A program made the translations under genes and the position numbers. The notes below the pieces were generated by a model. That model was not told where the DNA came from. It saw only the letters and a program-made list of their open reading frames with translations, and did no database searches. Positions 27,207-37,500 of a stretch of 64,000 bases of DNA are shown in pieces; the first letter of the stretch is position 1, and every line of letters begins with the position of its first letter. Location: positions 620,001 to 684,000 of the forward strand of contig NZ_VXLC01000004.1 of assembly GCF_008704205.1 (NCBI RefSeq). Direction: 5' to 3'. This stretch comes from Nocardia colli. Lineage in GTDB: Bacteria; Actinomycetota; Actinomycetes; Mycobacteriales; Mycobacteriaceae.

Positions 27207-29519
27207 TTATTCCGCAACGAATTCCGCCTCCCGCTCCACCGCCTCGATGGTGCCGGCCGGCACGCGGATCGGGCCGGGGGAGTAGGTGATCGCGCGCAGC
27301 GTGCCGGTGTAGCGGAAGGCGCCGCGCCGTTCCCGCAGGTCCCACGCGACCGGTCCGCGGGCATCGACCCCGACGGAAATGCCGGTCCACGGCGACATCC
27401 CGACCAACTGCACCTGATCGCGGAGTTCGGCGACCCGGGTGCCGTCGACCTCGATGCCGAAATCCCAGCGCAGGCGCGGACGGACCGTCGCGGACACCGA
27501 GATCCGCCGGGTGCCCGGCGCGAGCGGGCCGGTGGACACCGAGTCGTATCTGCCGTAGCTGTTCACGCCGAAGGTCAGCCAGCCGTCTTCGAGGTAGAGC
27601 AGGTAGCCGCCGAGCGGATCACCGTGTGCGACAAGGACTCCCTCGTCGCCGGGCCGATAATTGTGCAGCTCCGCGGTGATGGTGAAGTCCCGGTAGGCGA
27701 TCAGCCGCTGCGAGCGGTAGCGCTCCAACGTGGGGGTGCCCGGCAGCAGTCGCAGCGGCTCGCTGAAGCGCCGCTCCTCGGGTCGCCTGCGGGCCAGGTC
27801 CTGCCGGGTGAGTAGCGGGAAAACGGTGTTCGCCCAGGCTGATTCGTCCCAGGCGGCGGCCAGCTCGGCCGCCTTGTCCGGAAACTGCGCCGAAAGGTCG
27901 TGCAACTCGGTCGGATCGGTGCGCACGTCGAACAGCTGCCAGTTCGGCGCGTCCACGTCGGCGCCGCGTTCGTGCAGGGACAACAGCTTCCAGCCGTCGC
28001 GATAGAAGCCGCGATGCCCGGTCATCTCCGAGTACTGCTCGGTGTGCGTCGTGCGCGCCTGCGGGTCCCGCAGCAGCTCGGCCGCCGAGACACCGTCGAA
28101 GTCCTTGGCCGGCAAGCCGTTACGCACACTCGGCCGTTGTAGACCGGCCAGCTCCAGCAGGGTCGGCGCGAGATCGGTGACGTAGGCGTACTCGTGGCGA
28201 ATGCCGTTGTCCTCGCCGTTGCGCGGCAAGCCCTTCGGCCACGAGACGAGCAACGGCACGCGCACCCCGCCGGCGAAGGTCTGTCCCTTGTAGAAGCGGA
28301 ACGGCGTATTCGACGCCTGCCCCCACCCGCGCGGATAGTGCACGCCGAGCTGCGCGGTCCCGATCAGCTCCTCGTCGAGCGGGACGTCGCCGACCCAGTC
28401 CGGATCGTCGATGTGCGCGAATTCGGCGAAGTAGGTGCGGGTTCCCTCCGGTCCGCCCTCGGCGGTGCCGCCGTTGTCGGAGGTGAACACCACGATGGTG
28501 TTGTCGAGTTCGCCGAACTGTTCGAGGGTGTCGAGGATGCGGCCGAGGCTCTGGTCGATGCTGTCGACCATGCCCGCGTACACCTCCATGTACCGGGCGA
28601 ACCGGCGCTGCTCCGCCGCGCTGAGCGAATCCCATTCCGCCGCTTCGTAACCGGGTTCGGTGTTGCGCGGCTTCTGCTCGGTGCCCGGCGGGAACAGGCC
28701 CTGCGCGAGCTGTGCGGCGAACCTGTTCTGCCGCAACTTGTCCCAGCCCTCGGCGTAGCGGCCGCGATACTTCGCCAGGTCGTCCGGCTTGGCCTGCAAC
28801 GGGCCGTGCATGGCGACGTGCGCGAAGTAGAGGAAGAACGGCTTGGCCGAATCGTGCGCGCGCAGATCCTTGATGTAGGAGATCGCCTTGTCGGTCAGAT
28901 CGTCGGTGAGGTAGTAGCCCTCCGGGTACTCCTCGACGTCCACCACGGAGCTGTCCGACACCAGCTGATTCGGGTAGTAGAAGGAGTTGAGGCCCTCCAG
29001 CGAGCCGTAGTAGCGATCGAAACCGCGCTGGGTCGGCCACGAATCCCGGTGCGCCGCCGGGTTCATCGTGGCGTCGCGGACCAGATGCCACTTGCCGACC
29101 GCGTAGGTCGCGTAACCGTTCGCGCGCAAGATCTCCGGCAGTGTCAGCACATCGTCGGCGAGTTCCAGGCGCAGGCCGGGATATCCGGGATCGGCATTGG
29201 CGACGAAACCGAAACCCGCACGGTGGGAGTTGATTCCGGTCAGCAGCGCGGCCCGCGACGGCGAGCACAGCGGGGTGGTGTGGTAGTTGGTCAGCCGGAC
29301 ACCGCGCGCCGCAAGGCGATCCAGGGTCGGCGTGTCGATTTCGGAGCCGAACGGCCCGATGTCGCTGTATCCCATGTCGTCGACCAGCACCACGATGATG
29401 TTCGGTGCGTCGGCCGGCGCGGTCGGCGGGTAGGTCCACTCGGGGGTCGAATCGGCGGTGGTGCGGCCGATGGTGCCGGCAAACGACTCGTAACCGCGCG
29501 CATGGGAGGGAACAGGCAT
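27207..29519 (-). CDS. Type I arylsulfatase
   Basis: This large 770-residue sulfatase has [13 protein letters not shown] with metal-binding Asp residues at 47-48, the formylglycine site Cys 85 in [12 protein letters not shown] (C-x-P-S-R), YAVGKWHL, and FTSDNGG. The C-terminal 200 or so residues look like a beta-rich extension ([20 protein letters not shown]). It has no signal peptide, so a cytoplasmic role is likely. It would need a formylglycine-generating enzyme from elsewhere. The substrate is unknown. Confidence 0.92.
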   Translation of the reverse strand: MPVPSHARGYESFAGTIGRTTADSTPEWTYPPTAPADAPNIIVVLVDDMGYSDIGPFGSEIDTPTLDRLAARGVRLTNYHTTPLCSPSRAALLTGINSHRAGFGFVANADPGYPGLRLELADDVLTLPEILRANGYATYAVGKWHLVRDATMNPAAHRDSWPTQRGFDRYYGSLEGLNSFYYPNQLVSDSSVVDVEEYPEGYYLTDDLTDKAISYIKDLRAHDSAKPFFLYFAHVAMHGPLQAKPDDLAKYRGRYAEGWDKLRQNRFAAQLAQGLFPPGTEQKPRNTEPGYEAAEWDSLSAAEQRRFARYMEVYAGMVDSIDQSLGRILDTLEQFGELDNTIVVFTSDNGGTAEGGPEGTRTYFAEFAHIDDPDWVGDVPLDEELIGTAQLGVHYPRGWGQASNTPFRFYKGQTFAGGVRVPLLVSWPKGLPRNGEDNGIRHEYAYVTDLAPTLLELAGLQRPSVRNGLPAKDFDGVSAAELLRDPQARTTHTEQYSEMTGHRGFYRDGWKLLSLHERGADVDAPNWQLFDVRTDPTELHDLSAQFPDKAAELAAAWDESAWANTVFPLLTRQDLARRRPEERRFSEPLRLLPGTPTLERYRSQRLIAYRDFTITAELHNYRPGDEGVLVAHGDPLGGYLLYLEDGWLTFGVNSYGRYDSVSTGPLAPGTRRISVSATVRPRLRWDFGIEVDGTRVAELRDQVQLVGMSPWTGISVGVDARGPVAWDLRERRGAFRYTGTLRAITYSPGPIRVPAGTIEAVEREAEFVAE

Positions 29520-29647
29520 TGTTTCAGTAAACGTCGGACGCCGCCCGGCGCACCAGCGTTCGGCGCACGGTGCGCGGAACGCGGCGCACCGGCCACAGCC
29601 GCGGCCGCCGGTTCGACAGTGAACCGGCGGCGCGCGGTGCAGATCAG

Positions 29648-29848
29648 TTAGTTCTGGCCCATCCGGCGCTGATCGGCGTTACGCCGATCGTCGTCCGACT
29701 GGCGCTGGTTCGGCATGCGCTGGCCGTCCGAGGGTGCGCCGGGGCGGTTCATGCCCTGGTTCTGGTTTTGATCCTGGCGCTGCTGTTGCTGCTGCCGATC
29801 CATCTGCCTCGGCATTTTCTTAGGCGTTTTCTTCGACTTTTCAGCCAT
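29648..29848 (-). CDS. Small glutamine/asparagine-rich hypothetical protein
   Basis: This 66-residue, strongly basic, disordered protein starts [16 protein letters not shown] and then is rich in Gln, Asn, Arg and Asp ([27 protein letters not shown]). GTGGAG lies just upstream of ATG 29848. The 5' flank is noticeably less GC-rich than its surroundings, consistent with a promoter. No family is recognised; nucleic-acid binding is possible from composition only. Confidence 0.6.
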   Translation of the reverse strand: MAEKSKKTPKKMPRQMDRQQQQQRQDQNQNQGMNRPGAPSDGQRMPNQRQSDDDRRNADQRRMGQN

Positions 29849-29993
29849 CTCCACTCGGTCCTTTCCGGGGATTGTTATTCGCCTAACGACACTCACGATA
29901 GCGAGCATCTACCAATTCCGGAAGGGAAAGTGAAAAAAGGCTGTCGCATCGGCGATCCGGGTTGTTTCCGCAGGTAGAAGCGATATTAACCGG

Positions 29994-30752
29994 TTAAGGC
30001 TTGCGTGCTTCGATTAGAAATCTGGTCGAGTGGGCGACGAATGGACCATTTTCCTCGATCTCGTCATGCATCGACCGGAGCTTGTCCTGGTATCGGTCCA
30101 CGGTGAAGTCCGGGACCATCCACGGCACCTTCCGCAGGAAGTACACGACCGCGCCGATATCGCCGAACTCGACGCGCAAGCGTTCGTAGCGCAGATCGAC
30201 GATTTCCAGTCCGGCGGCGATTGCCGCGGCCCGGTCGTCATCCGGATTGCGGCGCTTACGAATTTCCTCCGGCTGCGCGCCGATGAAATACTCGACGAGT
30301 TCGAAAACACTTGCATCGCCGACATGTTGCGCCAAATAGGTGCCGGACGGCCGCAATACCCTGGCGATCTCGGACCACCACACGGTGACCGGATGCCGGC
30401 TGCTCACCAGATCAAAGGCATTGTCCCCGAAGGGCAACGGCGGTTCGTCCGGATCGGCGACCAGCGCCACGCCCAGCGGATGTAACAGCTGGGTGGCCTT
30501 GTCGATGTTCGGCGGCCACGACTCGGTCGCCACCATCAGCGGCGGCAGGTTCCCGGCGCCGGCCAGCACCTCGCCGCCGCCGGTCTGAATGTCCAGTGCC
30601 GCAGCGACTTTCCCCAGCCGCTCACCCAGCACCCGTTGATAGCCCCAGGAGGGCCGCTGCTCGCTGGCCCGCCCGTCGAGCCACCCGAAATCCCAACCGG
30701 CCACCGAGACCGCGCCGGCCTCCGCCACCAGATCCTCATAGCTGCGTCCCAT
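29994..30752 (-). CDS. SAM-dependent methyltransferase
   Basis: This 252-residue class I methyltransferase has a nucleotide-binding strand region VLAGAGNLPP, the acidic DEPPLPFGDNAFDLVSSRHP, and ARVLRPSGTYLAQHVG. The pattern fits the Methyltransf_11/25 group, although the usual GxGxG is modified to AGAGN. The substrate is unknown. The ATG 30788 start is less likely than ATG 30752 (MGRSYEDLV). Confidence 0.85.
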   Translation of the reverse strand: MGRSYEDLVAEAGAVSVAGWDFGWLDGRASEQRPSWGYQRVLGERLGKVAAALDIQTGGGEVLAGAGNLPPLMVATESWPPNIDKATQLLHPLGVALVADPDEPPLPFGDNAFDLVSSRHPVTVWWSEIARVLRPSGTYLAQHVGDASVFELVEYFIGAQPEEIRKRRNPDDDRAAAIAAGLEIVDLRYERLRVEFGDIGAVVYFLRKVPWMVPDFTVDRYQDKLRSMHDEIEENGPFVAHSTRFLIEARKP

Positions 30753-30796
30753 GCCCCGATTGTTGCCGAGCGGTTGCCGCCGGGGCAACCGGGTTT

Positions 30797-32536
30797 CTAC
30801 CTGGGCAGCGGCAGGAACTCGACGGACGCGCCGTCGGCGGCCTCGGCGGGGACGATGACCAGCCCGTCGCGGTCGACCAGGCCGCCGAGGTGTGCGGTGC
30901 GGATGTTCGGGTCGCCGAGCCAGCCGCCCTGCGGGGCGAAGCGGGCGGGGACGATGCGGGCGACCGGGCCGGAGATCTCGGCGGCGTTGTGCAGCGGGCC
31001 GAGCAGCGGGCGGCGGGCGACGCCGCCGGTGCGGCCCGCGACGAGGGCGGGGGCCAGCGCCATCAGGGTGGCCACCGCGGCGAACGGATTGCCGGGCAGC
31101 CCGAGAACCGTAGTGCCCGTGGTCAGTTCGGCGACGAGGGTGGAGCCGCCCGGCCGTAGTCGTAGTCGGTGCACCAGTATTCGCGCCTGCGTGCGGTCGA
31201 CCGCGGCGCGCAGCTGATCGGCCGCGCCGCTGCCGGTCGCGCCGACGATCACCAGCAGGTCGCAGCCGGGCGCCTCGCCGAGCACCTCGTCGAAACCGTT
31301 CGGGGTGTCGCGCAGATGCACCCGGTCGGCGGTGTGAATCCCGTACCAGGACAGCAGATCCGGCAGGATCGGCCCGATCGAGTCGCGGGTCTGGCCCGCG
31401 TGCAGCGGGCCGTCGCTGCGGATCTCGTCGCCGGTCATCACGATCCTGGCCCGGACCGGCCCGCGCACCGGCGCCGCGGTCACCTCGACGCTCGCCGCCG
31501 CGGAGATCAACGCGGCGGTGACCGGAGTGCCTTGCGGCGCAACGAGATCCCCGGGCTGCCGGTCCTCGCCGCGGCGGCGGACGTCGTCGCGGACCGGGGT
31601 GTCCGGTAGTCGATGCAGGCGGTCATCGGCTGCCACCTCGACGAATTCGTCGCGAACCACGCTGGTGGTGCCGTCCGGCACATGCGCGCCGGTGGCGATG
31701 CGCACCGCCTCGCCGGACAGCAGCCCGACCGGGCGGTGACCGCCGGCGAAACCGATATCGCGGCGCAACCGCCACGGTCCCTCGCCCGCCACCGCGTAGC
31801 CGTCCATCGCGGAGACATCGAAGCGCGGTAGCGGCCCGACGGCGGTCAACGGCGCCGCGAGCGCCGCACCGGGCACCGAACGCAGATCGGCGGCGTAGCT
31901 GGTGAGCCGGGAGAGATTGTCGCGCAGAACTTTCCGTGCCTCGTCGAGCGCGAGCGCGGGGGCCGGTCCGGCGACCGACGCGCGGGCCAGCCGTACTTCT
32001 TCCTCGGTGTCGCAGTCGGCGATACCGGGCAGCGCGATGATCGCCGAGTCGGCCGGGATCAGCGCCTTCATCGGCTGATTGATCAGCGAATCCAGCCGAT
32101 CGAGCGCGGCCAGCAGCGCGGTGCGCCGCCACACCCCGATCAGATACTGCGGCCGCCCCGACTCGTCCGCGGCGAACACCGCGTCGGCCCCGGATTCGCA
32201 GGTGTGCCTGATCAATTCGGTGATCGACCAGGGAGACAGGAACGGCAGATCGGCCGCGAGCACCACCACCAGCGGCGCCGTCGAGCCGAGGGTGTGCAGG
32301 CCGGCCCCGATCGCCGCCACCGGACCGGAGCCCGGCGGCACCTCGCGGGTCTGTTTGATCTCCGGCGCCAGCTCGGGCCGATGCGGGCCGACCACGACCG
32401 TGTGCGCGCACTTGGCGACGGCGGCCAGGGCGGCGTCGAGCATGGAGCGGCCGCCGATGACGATCGCGGGTTTGTCCACCCCGCCCATCCGGCTGGCCCG
32501 CCCACCGGCGAGCACGATCGCGTCGGCAGCGGTCAC
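30797..32536 (-). CDS. MobA-MoeA fusion (molybdenum cofactor enzyme)
   Basis: This 579-residue protein has an N-terminal MobA-like nucleotidyltransferase domain (about 1-190; IVLAGGRASRMGGVDKPAIV, VVLAADLPFLSP) joined to a MoeA-like molybdotransferase domain (RFDVSAMDGYAVAG, RIATGAHVPDG, GDLVAPQGTPV, LPGNPFAAVAT). The canonical MoeA GGVSVG loop reads VGATGSG here. It would insert Mo into molybdopterin and add the nucleotide for the bis-MGD cofactor of enzymes such as nitrate reductase. GTG 32536 is the start. Confidence 0.88.
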   Translation of the reverse strand: MTAADAIVLAGGRASRMGGVDKPAIVIGGRSMLDAALAAVAKCAHTVVVGPHRPELAPEIKQTREVPPGSGPVAAIGAGLHTLGSTAPLVVVLAADLPFLSPWSITELIRHTCESGADAVFAADESGRPQYLIGVWRRTALLAALDRLDSLINQPMKALIPADSAIIALPGIADCDTEEEVRLARASVAGPAPALALDEARKVLRDNLSRLTSYAADLRSVPGAALAAPLTAVGPLPRFDVSAMDGYAVAGEGPWRLRRDIGFAGGHRPVGLLSGEAVRIATGAHVPDGTTSVVRDEFVEVAADDRLHRLPDTPVRDDVRRRGEDRQPGDLVAPQGTPVTAALISAAASVEVTAAPVRGPVRARIVMTGDEIRSDGPLHAGQTRDSIGPILPDLLSWYGIHTADRVHLRDTPNGFDEVLGEAPGCDLLVIVGATGSGAADQLRAAVDRTQARILVHRLRLRPGGSTLVAELTTGTTVLGLPGNPFAAVATLMALAPALVAGRTGGVARRPLLGPLHNAAEISGPVARIVPARFAPQGGWLGDPNIRTAHLGGLVDRDGLVIVPAEAADGASVEFLPLPR

Positions 32537-32613
32537 CGAGTACGGCCTCGAGCTAGGTACAACATGGCGGACATGCTAATTCGTCGCCGCCCCGAACCCG
32601 GGAGGCGGACGGC

Positions 32614-33357
32614 TCAGACGGTCGAGCAGTCGCGCACCGGCCGGAGCAGGCCGAACTCGTTGGTCTCCGGATCGGCCATGGCCAGGCTCGTCGCCGGGTG
32701 CTGGCCGGCGCGCTCGATCGAGGTGGCGCCGGCCGCGCGCAGCCGGTCCAGCTCGACGGACTGTTCGTCGAACGAGGCCAGATTCAGCCGCAGCAGATTG
32801 CGGCCCGACTTGACCTCGGGCGTGCGCACGAACTCCAGCCACGAGCCGAGCCCGGTCGCCGAGCGCAGCCCGGCCACCTGCTCGCCGCCGTGCGTGACCG
32901 GCCAGCCGGACGCGGCGGCCCAGAATTCGGCCAGCCGCAGCGGATCCCGGGTGTCCATCACGATGGCCGCGACCGCGCCGGTGTCCACGTACTCCTCGCG
33001 CGGCTCCAGCACACAGAACTCGTTGCCCTCGGGATCGGCGAGCACCACCCACGGCACCGCGCCCTGCCCGATGTCGACGCGGCGGGCACCGAGCGACAGC
33101 GCGCGATCCACCTGCACCCGCTGATGGTCGATCGAGCGGCTGGCAAGATCCAGGTGAATCCGGTTCTTGCCGTGCTTGGCCCGCGCGGCAGGCAGGAACG
33201 CCAGGGCGACTTCGGCGCCGTCGGGATCGGGCGCCGCCACATCTACTTCCTCGGGGCGATCGATGGTCACGCCCCAACCGAGCAGCTCGGCCCAGAAGTC
33301 CGCGATGAACCGCGGCCGGTCTGCATCGAACACGACACACGCCAGGCGGGTGGACAT
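32614..33357 (-). CDS. Two-domain VOC (glyoxalase-like) protein
   Basis: This 247-residue protein contains two repeated glyoxalase-fold modules. Each ends in a PE-N-EF strand: LADPEGNEFCVLEP in the first half and MADPETNEFGLLRP in the second. Each half begins with an ...ADFWAELLGW / AEFWAAASGW motif. Metal-binding residues cannot be assigned with confidence. The function is unknown; such proteins include dioxygenase-like and resistance proteins. Confidence 0.88.
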   Translation of the reverse strand: MSTRLACVVFDADRPRFIADFWAELLGWGVTIDRPEEVDVAAPDPDGAEVALAFLPAARAKHGKNRIHLDLASRSIDHQRVQVDRALSLGARRVDIGQGAVPWVVLADPEGNEFCVLEPREEYVDTGAVAAIVMDTRDPLRLAEFWAAASGWPVTHGGEQVAGLRSATGLGSWLEFVRTPEVKSGRNLLRLNLASFDEQSVELDRLRAAGATSIERAGQHPATSLAMADPETNEFGLLRPVRDCSTV

Positions 33358-33397
33358 GGTTCAACGGTAACCGGCGCGCGGCCCGGCGGGTGCGCGT

Positions 33398-33694
33398 TTA
33401 CGGAAACGGAAAACGCGCCGCGCGCAGGTTCACTCGCCCCTCGTTGATCGGCACGCCCTCGGTCGCGAGCAGCCGCAGCTGCCGGTCGGCCAGGTGCGCG
33501 GCCGGCTTGCCGCCCGCGCCGATCACCCGGTGCCAGGGCAGGTCGGCGGCGTCGGTGCGCATGATCCAGCCGACCGTGCGCGGGGTGGACAGTCCGGCGG
33601 CCGCGGCGATGTCGCCGTAGGTCGCCACCTTGCCGGGCGGGATCGACGCGACCAGGGCCCGGACCCGCTCGACCTGATCGTCTGTGGTCGGCAC
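33398..33694 (-). CDS. Alkyltransferase-like DNA-repair protein (ATL)
   Basis: This 98-residue protein is homologous to the DNA-binding domain of O6-alkylguanine-DNA alkyltransferases (IPPGKVATYGDIA, RTVGWIMR, WHRVIGAGG). The methyl-accepting Cys of the PCHRV motif is replaced by Trp 54 (PWHRV), which defines the non-catalytic ATL group. ATL proteins bind alkylated bases and hand them to nucleotide excision repair. It corresponds to Rv3204 and lies four bases from the hydrolase gene. Confidence 0.92.
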   Translation of the reverse strand: MPTTDDQVERVRALVASIPPGKVATYGDIAAAAGLSTPRTVGWIMRTDAADLPWHRVIGAGGKPAAHLADRQLRLLATEGVPINEGRVNLRAARFPFP

Positions 33695-33698
33695 CTGG

Positions 33699-34475
33699 TC
33701 AGAGTACCGATCGGAGCAGCGCGGCGGTGTCGGCCGGAAGCGCTTGCGGGATCATGTGATCGCACTCCCATTCGTGCACGGTGAGGCGATCACCCAGGTG
33801 CTCGGCGAGCGCGGCGCGGAACGCCGGTGTGACGAACGGCGGCTGCACCTTCAGCGCCTGCACCAGCACCGTCGGCAGGTCCGGCGGCGGCAGCACGAAC
33901 GGCCGGGCCAGCTGACCCCAGTACGAGGTGATCGCGGCCAGGCTCATCCGCCAGGCGAAGCGGCCCTGCGCGGTCGGCACCAGATGCTCGGTGAGCTCCG
34001 CGTCCAGGATCTCCGGCGCGACCTCGCCCCAGGCCGAGCCGAGCTTGTCCGCGCGCGCCCGGGCGACGGATTCGTAGTCCGGCTCGGCCAGCAGCGAATC
34101 GGCGACCTCGCCGACCAGCTCGGGCTCGAGCCCGAGCGCCGGATCCAGCAGCACCAGCTGCCGGACCAGGTCCGGGCGGCGCCGGGCGAGATATAACGCA
34201 CACGCGCCGCCGAACGAGTGCCCGACCACGGTCACCGGTTCGGTGGTCTCGGCGGTGAGCAGTTCGATCAGATCGTCGACGACGGCCTCGAAGGTCCACG
34301 GCGGCAACGTGCTCGACCGCCCGTGTCCACGCAGGTCAGGTGCGATGATCCGGACGCCTGGGAGATGGTTGGCGGCCAGGTCTTCCCAGCGTTTGCCGTG
34401 GCCGGTCACGCCGTGCAGGACCAGCACCGCCGGTCCGGTGGCAGGGCCGAATCGATAGACATTCAGAGCAGACAC
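33699..34475 (-). CDS. LipV-like alpha/beta hydrolase
   Basis: This 258-residue alpha/beta hydrolase has the oxyanion region VLVLHGVTGHGKRWEDLA, nucleophile elbow VVGHSFGGACAL, and catalytic His near the end (WECDHMIPQALP). GTG 34475 is chosen because homologues start at the first strand (VSALNVYRFGP) and the longer frame has an unlikely N-terminus. It is homologous in position to mycobacterial lipV (Rv3203), an esterase. It is divergent from adnA with a 92-base gap. Confidence 0.88.
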   Translation of the reverse strand: MSALNVYRFGPATGPAVLVLHGVTGHGKRWEDLAANHLPGVRIIAPDLRGHGRSSTLPPWTFEAVVDDLIELLTAETTEPVTVVGHSFGGACALYLARRRPDLVRQLVLLDPALGLEPELVGEVADSLLAEPDYESVARARADKLGSAWGEVAPEILDAELTEHLVPTAQGRFAWRMSLAAITSYWGQLARPFVLPPPDLPTVLVQALKVQPPFVTPAFRAALAEHLGDRLTVHEWECDHMIPQALPADTAALLRSVL

Positions 34476-34567
34476 CGGTCCATTCTGACCGGTGCGGGCA
34501 CACGCTGTTGGGCGAGTCGCGCGAGGGGGCCGTCGGCGTGTCGGTCGTGTCTGTTGCAATAGCCCGC

Positions 34568-37500
34568 GTGGTGCGATCGGATAGCGCGGTGCGACTTGTT
34601 CGCCGGAACGTGGCGGCACCCCGGCCGCGCGGCTGGGGCGCCGACGTTCGCGCGCTGTTCGACGCCGCGGCCGCGGCGGGGCCGACGCGCCCGGGCTGGC
34701 GGCCCTGGCAGGTGCTCGGCGGACCAGGCACGGGCAAGACGGCCCTGCTCGTCGATCTCGCCGCCGAGCGCATCGCGGCGGGTGACGATCCCGAATCCGT
34801 ACTGGTCCTTGCCCATTCGAAGCAGGCGGCCAGTGCCGCTCGCGACGCCATCACCGCCCGGCTGAGCTCACCCACCCCGTCGGCTTCGCCTCCTGCCGTC
34901 CCCTTGCCCGGCCCCGACGCCGAGGGCGGCGTACCCGGCGCGACCAGGGAACCGCTGGCCCGCACCCTGCACTCCTACGCCTTCTCGGTGCTGCGCAGGC
35001 ACGCGACCGCGCACGGCAACCCGCCGCCGCGTTTGCTGACCGGTGCCGAGCAGGATGCGGTGCTGCGCGAAATGCTGCGCGGCGACCTGACCGACATCGC
35101 GGCGGGCGCGGACGCCCTCTGGCCGGAACGCCTGCAACCCGCGCTGGCGCTCGGCGGGTTCGCCGAACAGTTGCGCGACCTGATGCTGCGCGCCACCGAA
35201 CGCGGGCTCGGGCCGGAGGATCTGGTGCACCTCGGCCGCGAGCACGGTAAACCGGAGTGGGTGGCGGCGGGCAAGTTCGCGGTGCGGTACGAGCAGACGA
35301 TGCTGCTGCGCTGGTCGGTCGGGGTCGAGGCGCCGGAGGCGACCGCGCCCGCGCTCGATGCCGCCGAGCTGATCGGCGCCGCGCTGGACGCGCTGGCCGG
35401 CGACGCTGAGCTGCTCGCCGCCGAACGGGCGCGGATTCGGTACCTGCTGGTCGATGACGCGCAGCATCTCGATCCGCAGGCCGCGATCCTGGTCCGGGCG
35501 ATCGGGCACAGCGCGCACACCACGGTGATCGCCGGTGATCCCGATCAGGGAATCTTCGCCTTCCGCGGCGCGGACGCCCGGTTCGTCGCCGACCTGCCCG
35601 CGCCGGACGGGCAGCGAATCGTGTTGCGGGACAACCACCGAGCCGGTGGTCCGGTGCAGTTGGCGGTCGCGCGGGTCGCGGCCAAGTTGCCGGGCAGTGC
35701 GCCGCAACGCTTTTCGTTGCCGAAGCGGGCCGATCAACCGGTGGATGACGGCACCGAGGTCCGGGTGCGGGTGCTCGCCACACCGGCCAAGGAGGCGGCG
35801 CTCATTGCCGATCACTTGCGGCGGGCGCATTTGACCGGGGGAGTGCCGTGGTCGCGGATGGCGGTGATCGTTCGTTCGGTGCCGCTGTCGTTGCCGCCGC
35901 TGCGGCGGGCGCTGCTGGCGGCGGGGGTGCCGGTGCAGCAGCCCGCGCTGGATACGCCGTTGGCGCGGCGGCGGGGTGCGGCCTGGATGCTGCTGTCGCT
36001 GCGGGCGCTGCTTGCCGGGGAGAAGGGGGCGGCGTTCGAGCCGGAGGACGCGCTGGACCTGCTCGCGGGTCCGCTCGGCGGTGCGGATCAGATCACGCTG
36101 CGGCGGTTGCGGCGTGGTGTGCGGCGCAGCGTGCTGGAGTCCGAGCGGAGTCGGGCGCGGTCGGGCCGGGAGGTTCCGGAGAGCGAATATTCCGAGCGGG
36201 CGGCGGATGAGCCCGCTCGGGCGATCGAGAGCTCGGAACGGAGTTCGGGGCTGCCCGAGCCGTCCATCGGGAATCTCGAGCGGGCGGCCGATGACGCCGA
36301 TTGGTATGGCGTGGAGCCGGAATGGACGCCGGAGGACTCGGAGTGGCGGGGTAGCGAGGCCGAGCAGAGCAGCGAGACCGATGCGGCTGCCGAAGAGAGC
36401 GGCGACTCGGCCGATATTGCCGGCGCTGCGGGGAAGACCGCCGCAGTCGGCTCCGAACCGGGTGCGGCCGATGCCGAGAAGCCCACTGAGAGTTCCGAAG
36501 AGAGCGGCGAGTCCGTCGAACTGCTGCACGGCATCGATCAATCCTCCGCGGAGGTGCTGCGGGATCTGCTGATCGGGGCCGGGGATCCGCGCATCCTGGA
36601 TCGGCTGACCGATGTCGAAGCGGCGCCCCTGCGCCGAGTACTCGACGCGTTGGAACGGGCCCGCAAGGCGCGGCGACGCGGAGCGGGTCTGGAGGACGTG
36701 CTGTGGGCGCTGTGGACCGCGTCGCGACTGGAGCGGCGCTGGGTCGGGCAGTCCGAACGTGGTGGTGCGGTGGGTATGCAGGCCGATCGCGACCTCGACG
36801 CGGCCGTCGGATTGTTCGACGCCGCCGCGGGTTACGTGGACCGACTGCCGCGCGCGAGCATCGAAGGCTTCGTGGAATACCTGACGCAACAGGAGATTCC
36901 GAACGGTTCGGGGCCGCGCACCGCGCCCAAGGAAGCGGTCGCGCTGCTGAGCGCGCACGCGGCCGCGGGCCGGGAGTGGGACGTCGTCGCGGTCGCCGCT
37001 GTGCAGGAAGGGATTTGGCCGAACCCGCGGGCGCGCGGCACGCTGCTGAACACCGAGGACCTGGTGGACCTGACCGCCGGCGTCATCGACGGCGGCGAAC
37101 AGGTGAGCCGCGCCGCGCCGATCCTCGCGGAGGAGCGCAGGCTGCTGCTGGTCGCGTGCAGTCGCGCTCGGCGTTCGCTGCTGGTCACCGCGGTGGAATC
37201 CGTTTCGGGAGAACGGGATCTGGTGCCCTCGCGCTTCCTCGCCGAGCTGCTCGGGCACGACGAGGACGGCGAACCCGGCGCCTTGCCGATCGCCGATCCG
37301 GGTCGCGCGCTCGTGATGCATTCGCTGGTGGCCGAATTGCGCGGCGCCGTCTGCGATCCCGAGTCCGACCCGGACCGCAGGCAGCGCGCCGCGCATCAGC
37401 TGGCCCGGCTGGCCCGGGCCGGCGTGCCCGGCACGCATCCCGACGACTGGTACGGCACCGCGGAATTGAGCTCGCAGCGGACGCTGTGGGAGGAGGACGA

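Noticed and set aside
4424..33397. Possible single genomic island bounded by att repeats
   Set aside because: No tRNA edge, integrase, transposase or flanking direct repeat was seen, so a discrete mobile element cannot be claimed.
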